Part shown: positions 60,072 through 64,000 of the stretch, one piece after another
Numbering within the stretch: position 1 is the stretch's first letter
How the letters are laid out: every line of letters starts with the position of its first letter
Assembly: GCF_000702825.1 (NCBI RefSeq)
Contig: NZ_JNKF01000010.1
Span: 496,001 to 560,000 of the forward strand
Direction of reading: 5' to 3'
Length of the DNA stretch: 64,000 nt
Origin: Prevotella sp. P6B1
Lineage (GTDB): Bacteria; Bacteroidota; Bacteroidia; Bacteroidales; Bacteroidaceae
Notes under the pieces: model-generated
Database searches by the model: none
The model's input: only the letters and a program-made list of their open reading frames with translations
What the model was told of the DNA's origin: nothing
Translations under genes and position numbers: made by a program

Positions 60072-61202
60072 TTATAGCTTTTTGCGATAGCAACGGTGAC
60101 GGCGGTGAATCGTGGTCTCAAGATACTGCCACTGTGAGAGGACACCTTCGTTGGTTTCCATCTGTGGTCCTGTCTCAGCCCATTTGAAGCCATAGCGCTT
60201 GAACTGATGGATGAGATCGTCGAAGATGAGGGCATTGGCACCTTTGCCACGATAATCGGGCAGTACGCCAATCAACAGCAAATCGACGGTGTCGGTGTTG
60301 TGCCACTTCAAAGTCTTGAAGAGTTCCCACCACCCAAAGGGGAGAAATCGACCGTCGCGTGTGCGCTGAAGTGTTCGGGAGAAGGATGGGAAGGTTACAC
60401 CAAAGCCCACCATTTTATCGCCATCCATGATACCGGTAACAAGGTTCATGTCGGCTATCTTGATATAATCGTTTACCAGCTTGTCTATCTGATGCTGAGA
60501 GAGTTCGGAGAATCCGTAGAGATCCTTATAGGTAGCATTGAGAAGATGGAACACTTCGCGCCCCCAACCACCGCTAACTAACTCCTTGCGTGTGAACTTG
60601 CGTACTCTCAGACCATAACGCTTGCGTACCATCTCGGTAACCTTGGCAAACTTGGCGGGTACTTCCTCAGGCACTTTTACCTTACACTCCACATAGTCGT
60701 TGTCCTTGACAAAACCATCCATCTGCTCCATGTGCTGAGGGTAATATGGATAGTTGTAGTTGATATACATGGTTGCCAACTGGTCGAAACCTTCAATGAG
60801 CATACCTTCGCGGTCGGTATCGATAAATCCTAACGGACCAGCAATCTCCGTCATACTCTTGGCCTTGCCCCATTCCTCAACGGCTTTCAGCAGAGCTTGG
60901 CTCACTTGCATATCATCAATAAAGTCGAACCAACCGAAACGTACCTGTTTGCATCCCCAGCGCTCGTTAGCGCGATGGTTGATAATGGCAGCCACGCGTC
61001 CTACTATCTCACCATCCTTATAGGCCAGAAAATACTCTGCTTCACAACATTCGAACGAGGGGTTCTTGTCGCGGCGCAGTGTTGCCATCTCGTCGAGATA
61101 GAGATAGGGCACAGCGCTATCGCAACCTCGGTATAGGTCGTAATAGAACTGTATGAACTGTTTCAGTTCCCGTTTGGTTTCAACCCTTTTTATCTTAATC
61201 AT
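60072..61202 (-). CDS. GNAT-superfamily protein, large two-domain type (YghO-like)
   Basis: A 376-residue cytoplasmic protein. A degenerate N-terminal GNAT-like half (EYFLAYKDGEIVGRVAAIIN, GPLGFIDTDREGMLIEGF) is followed by a second half with an acetyl-CoA-type loop, LLLIGVLPDYRGKGANALIF. This matches a conserved Bacteroidota family often annotated as GNAT or YghO-like with no proven function. The promoter TACTTTTG ends five bases before the ATG, so it is probably leaderless. The MgtC-family gene follows after two bases, so both belong to one transcript. Confidence 0.85.
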   Translation of the reverse strand: MIKIKRVETKRELKQFIQFYYDLYRGCDSAVPYLYLDEMATLRRDKNPSFECCEAEYFLAYKDGEIVGRVAAIINHRANERWGCKQVRFGWFDFIDDMQVSQALLKAVEEWGKAKSMTEIAGPLGFIDTDREGMLIEGFDQLATMYINYNYPYYPQHMEQMDGFVKDNDYVECKVKVPEEVPAKFAKVTEMVRKRYGLRVRKFTRKELVSGGWGREVFHLLNATYKDLYGFSELSQHQIDKLVNDYIKIADMNLVTGIMDGDKMVGFGVTFPSFSRTLQRTRDGRFLPFGWWELFKTLKWHNTDTVDLLLIGVLPDYRGKGANALIFDDLIHQFKRYGFKWAETGPQMETNEGVLSQWQYLETTIHRRHRCYRKKL

Positions 61203-61207
61203 GGTTG

Positions 61208-61215
61208 CAAAAGTA
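61208..61215 (-). promoter_or_regulatory. Leaderless-type promoter of the GNAT-MgtC operon
   Basis: On the minus strand TACTTTTG is followed by CAACC and ATG, the same spacing and spacer sequence as at GH28 (2), 51666-51673. Confidence 0.65.
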
Positions 61216-61254
61216 CGATAATTATTCGAAACTTACAAACAATTATTAAGTTTT

Positions 61255-63150
61255 TTATAATGCTTCAATGTATTCGTAAAGCTTTCTGTAGAAGGGGTGG
61301 CGCGTCAGGGTAGAGGCATCGGCTAAGATGATCAGTTTCATTCTGGCACGGGTGATAGCCACGTTCATACGTCGTAGGTCGCGTAGGAATCCGATCTGTC
61401 CATCGTCGTTCGATCTCACCATAGAAATCATGATGACATCGCGCTCTTGTCCTTGGAAGCCGTCAACGGTGTTGATACTGATAAGCCCCTTGAATGGCTT
61501 GAAGAACTCACGTTTTTTGAGTTGCTGGCGCAGATACTGCACTTGGGCGCGGTATGGGGAGATGACGCCCACATCGATACGCTCGTTGAGAATGCGTTCT
61601 TTGCCAATCTTCTCGAAATATTGTTGCAGCGCCAACATGGTAAGTTCTGCCTCTGCCTTATTGATACGGCCAAAATTCTCGCCAACAAATTCCTCTTTGA
61701 AGGAGATGCCACTGTCCTCAGGGAAGTCGAACTGTGAGGTGTCGATCCACGTCATGGGTACATCAAGATCCAGGATACTACGGAACTTTACGTCTGGCGC
61801 ACTCTCCACCTGATTGTTGTAGAACCAGTCGCTTGAGAATCGCATGATTTCCTCGTTCATGCGATATTGCATCTTCAACAGGGTTACTACCTCTGGCTTG
61901 TTCTCTACAATACGCTCCATCAGCGTCTTGCCTAATCCTGCTTTCAGGGCTGCATAACATTTCACCGTTGGCGGCAACTGACAATGGTCGCCTGCTAAGA
62001 TCACTCTCGAGACCTTGCGGATAGGAATCCAGCAGGCAGCCTCGAGTGCTTGGGCTGCTTCGTCTATGAATAAGGTACCAAACTTCTGGCCGTCGAGAAC
62101 GCGACTTGTCGATCCTACCAGCGTACAGGCGATGACGCGTGCCTCGCTGAACAGGTCGTTCTTGATGCGCATCTCGAGTTCAGTAGCGCGTTCTTTCAAG
62201 CGTTCAACCTTCTGGTGGTATTTCTGGTCGCCTTTCTTGCGATTGCCTCTGACCTCGCGAATGGCCTTTCTCAGTGCCCAAAGCATCTCATAGTCAGGAT
62301 GCGACTCGAAACGTCGCTCATAGGTAAACGATAGCATTTTGTCGTTCACACGGGTGGGATTGCCGATTCTTAGTACATTGACGCCTCTGTCGACCAGTTT
62401 CTCTGAAATCCAGTCGACGGCCATATTGCTCTGTGCGCAAACCAGTACCTGACTCTCGCGTCGTAGCGTCTCGTAGATGGCTTCTACAAGAGTTGTGGTC
62501 TTACCTGTTCCTGGAGGTCCGTGTACGATGGTTACATCTTTGGCTCTCAACACTTTGTTTACTGCATCTTCTTGAGTGGCGTTGAGGTAAGGGAAGTGAA
62601 GGGCACCAAAACTGAATGTCTCGGCTTTGACTCTATTGTAGAAAAGGTCGCGCAGATAGGCTAGTCGTCCTTTGGCGGCAATGACCTTGTCAAGCGCATT
62701 GAACATCATTTTGTAGCTGGTCTCGTCGAAAAACAGTTGTACGCCAAGGTTCAGTGTGTTCTGTATTTCTATCAGTCCCATACCATCAGGTACGCATATC
62801 ACCATTCTATTGCCATCCACATAGCTGACGGTGGCCGACTGCTTGAAATAGTTGATGTTATTTTTGATGTCTACACTGAAGAATACAACAGGCTTGCCAT
62901 ATTCAAAGTTGTGTTCAATCTCCTCGTCGGTGGTTTCGCGGAACACCTCTATCACTTTCTGGTTCAGCGAGTTGAAATAGATTTTTCCGATAGTGAGCGG
63001 GAACCAGACGTCGCCACGTTTTATCTTCCGCTGCAGTCCCATCTGTTCCGTCTGTTGGCGGAATTCTTCTTTTTCAGCTTCGTACTCCATCTGGAGCAAT
63101 TGCCGTTGTTTTTGTAGTGCCAATATAGGCGAATCAAGTTGTTTTTCCAT
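61255..63150 (-). CDS. Superfamily 1 DNA/RNA helicase, UPF1/IGHMBP2-like
   Basis: A 631-residue cytoplasmic helicase. Motifs appear in order: Q/Walker A in VHGPPGTGKTTTLVEAI, Ia SQVLVCAQSNMAVDWISEKL, II FIDEAAQALE, III AGDHCQLPPT, IV KMQYRMNEEIMRFS, V NTVDGFQGQERDVIMISMVR and VI MNVAITRARMKLI. The N-terminal 190 residues form the beta-barrel/stalk region of the UPF1-like branch. These enzymes unwind nucleic acids 5' to 3'; a bacterial role is not established. Its start faces the pyridoxal-kinase gene with about 75 bp between. Confidence 0.93.
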   Translation of the reverse strand: MEKQLDSPILALQKQRQLLQMEYEAEKEEFRQQTEQMGLQRKIKRGDVWFPLTIGKIYFNSLNQKVIEVFRETTDEEIEHNFEYGKPVVFFSVDIKNNINYFKQSATVSYVDGNRMVICVPDGMGLIEIQNTLNLGVQLFFDETSYKMMFNALDKVIAAKGRLAYLRDLFYNRVKAETFSFGALHFPYLNATQEDAVNKVLRAKDVTIVHGPPGTGKTTTLVEAIYETLRRESQVLVCAQSNMAVDWISEKLVDRGVNVLRIGNPTRVNDKMLSFTYERRFESHPDYEMLWALRKAIREVRGNRKKGDQKYHQKVERLKERATELEMRIKNDLFSEARVIACTLVGSTSRVLDGQKFGTLFIDEAAQALEAACWIPIRKVSRVILAGDHCQLPPTVKCYAALKAGLGKTLMERIVENKPEVVTLLKMQYRMNEEIMRFSSDWFYNNQVESAPDVKFRSILDLDVPMTWIDTSQFDFPEDSGISFKEEFVGENFGRINKAEAELTMLALQQYFEKIGKERILNERIDVGVISPYRAQVQYLRQQLKKREFFKPFKGLISINTVDGFQGQERDVIMISMVRSNDDGQIGFLRDLRRMNVAITRARMKLIILADASTLTRHPFYRKLYEYIEAL

Positions 63151-63210
63151 AAACGCTGGTAAAATTACAAAAAAACTTGTAATCTCGTATCACCATAATT
63201 AAAAAAGTAG

Positions 63211-63218
63211 TAACTTTG
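63211..63218 (+). promoter_or_regulatory. Promoter -7 element of pyridoxal kinase gene
   Basis: TAACTTTG ends 8 bp before the ATG at 63227, giving a predicted leader of about five nucleotides. Confidence 0.65.
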
Positions 63219-63226
63219 CAGCCGAA

Positions 63227-64000
63227 ATGAAACAGATATTGTTGATTAATGACGTCGTAGGTTATGGAAAGGTCGGCATGGGTGCCATGTTGCCTATCCT
63301 GTCGTACTTAGGTATCCCTACCTATAGTCTGCCTACAGCACTCGTGTCGAATACACTCGACTACGGTAAGTTTAATATTCAGGATACCACCGAATACATC
63401 CGTGGAACGTTGCCTGTATGGAAGGAATTGGGTTTCGGCTTCGATGCCATCTGTACAGGACTGATGTTCAGCGATGAGCAGGCTAAACTGGTGGCTGGCT
63501 ACTGCAAGGAACAAGGCGAGCAGGGTACAACGGTGTTCGTAGACCCGATTCTGGGAGATGGTGGACGACTGTATAATGGTATGACGGAGCGTCAGGTGGA
63601 GCTGATGCGTGAGATGGTATCAGTGGCTCACCTCACTTTCCCAAATTATACAGAGGCCTGTTACCTCACCAATACACCTATCAAAATGCAGGGAATCAGT
63701 TGGGAGGAGGCTGGCGACTTGTTGGATAGATTACGTAAGATCGGTACTAAGTCGGCGCTGATAACGAGTTGTAAGGTTGATGGCCGTAATGCGGTAGTGG
63801 GCTATAACCACTACGACGATAGTTATTTCCACTTAGAGTATCACGAGATTCCAGGTCTGTTTCATGGTACGGGTGATATTTTCTCTGCTGTGCTAATTGG
63901 CCATCTGCTGAATGGTGAAACACTGAAGGTGAGCACACGTACAGCTATGGATACGGTGTTCCGCATGATTGAGCGCTACAAGGATACTGATGATAAGAAT
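63227..64000 (+). CDS. Pyridoxal/pyridoxamine kinase, PdxY-like, 3' truncated by window
   Basis: The frame is open from the ATG at 63227 to the last base (258 codons), so the stop lies outside. It is a ribokinase-fold protein of the pyridoxal-kinase branch: ILLINDVVGYGKVGMGAML, then LPTALVSNTLDYGKF, the metal/ATP region VFVDPILGDGGRLYNGM, HLTFPNYTEACYLT, and the anion hole with catalytic Asp in HGTGDIFSAVLIGHLL. It phosphorylates vitamin B6 vitamers with ATP in the salvage route to pyridoxal phosphate. Nearly the whole protein is visible (family about 280 residues). Divergent from the helicase gene. Confidence 0.9.
   Translation, partial: MKQILLINDVVGYGKVGMGAMLPILSYLGIPTYSLPTALVSNTLDYGKFNIQDTTEYIRGTLPVWKELGFGFDAICTGLMFSDEQAKLVAGYCKEQGEQGTTVFVDPILGDGGRLYNGMTERQVELMREMVSVAHLTFPNYTEACYLTNTPIKMQGISWEEAGDLLDRLRKIGTKSALITSCKVDGRNAVVGYNHYDDSYFHLEYHEIPGLFHGTGDIFSAVLIGHLLNGETLKVSTRTAMDTVFRMIERYKDTDDKN

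Overview
The window looks like chromosomal DNA from a plant-polysaccharide-degrading Prevotellaceae bacterium (Prevotella/Xylanibacter-like, Bacteroidota). The evidence is a SusC/SusD pair, many secreted glycoside hydrolases, outer-membrane beta-barrel proteins with CarboxypepD_reg domains, and Bacteroidota promoters (TTTG, about 19-21 bp, TAnnTTTG) before many genes. No rRNA, tRNA, CRISPR array or transposase was seen.

Layout. 1-7068 is a tightly packed plus-strand run of small accessory genes: three GNAT acetyltransferases, a zinc-ribbon/flavin-binding fusion, an alpha/beta hydrolase, a CDP-alcohol phosphatidyltransferase, a class A beta-lactamase, a MerR-GyrI regulator, a DUF3795 protein and a VOC protein. 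It carries recombination scars. 7198-12022 holds two tandem paralogous outer-membrane barrels with matching upstream direct repeats, then a membrane acyltransferase. 13097-13639 is a gene graveyard: a GNAT fragment, two arrays of 22-bp tandem repeats and a fragment of a third outer-membrane paralog. 13640-23839 has a GH3 enzyme facing a minus-strand operon of a GH92 enzyme, a TPR histidine kinase and a histidine-phosphatase/GH92 fusion. 23924-25808 is queC plus an M16 peptidase. 25801-32283 has two divergent units: MFS transporter, cytoplasmic GH43 and ECF sigma factor on one side, a sialate-O-acetylesterase-type esterase and a second MFS transporter on the other. 32380-36696 holds a TPR-SpoIIE phosphatase, a free-standing carbohydrate-binding-like domain and a nucleoside kinase. 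37787-38636 is non-coding, with oppositely oriented 11-bp iterons around two palindromes. 38637-50129 is a pectin/arabinan locus: GH51, GH127 and PfkB kinase divergent from GH28, SusC and SusD. 50197-54650 has a second GH28 divergent from an NMT1-like substrate-binding lipoprotein paired with a Cache-HAMP-SpoIIE phosphatase. 54821-59556 is a GH3-CE1-CE1 operon (probably xylan side chains). 59620-64000 is housekeeping-like: MgtC family, GNAT-like protein, SF1 helicase and a pyridoxal kinase cut by the window end.

How the genes fit together. Secreted pectin, arabinan, xylan and mannan enzymes release oligosaccharides. SusC/SusD and the MFS symporters import them, and cytoplasmic GH43 and PfkB enzymes process them. 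Several signalling proteins lie beside the enzyme clusters without visible partners: an orphan kinase, an orphan ECF sigma factor and two SpoIIE-type phosphatases. The most unusual features are the phosphatase-GH92 fusion, the 22-bp repeat arrays (one inside a GH92 gene translationally coupled to the kinase), the iteron/palindrome region, a set of apparently leaderless genes, and the binding-protein/phosphatase pair.
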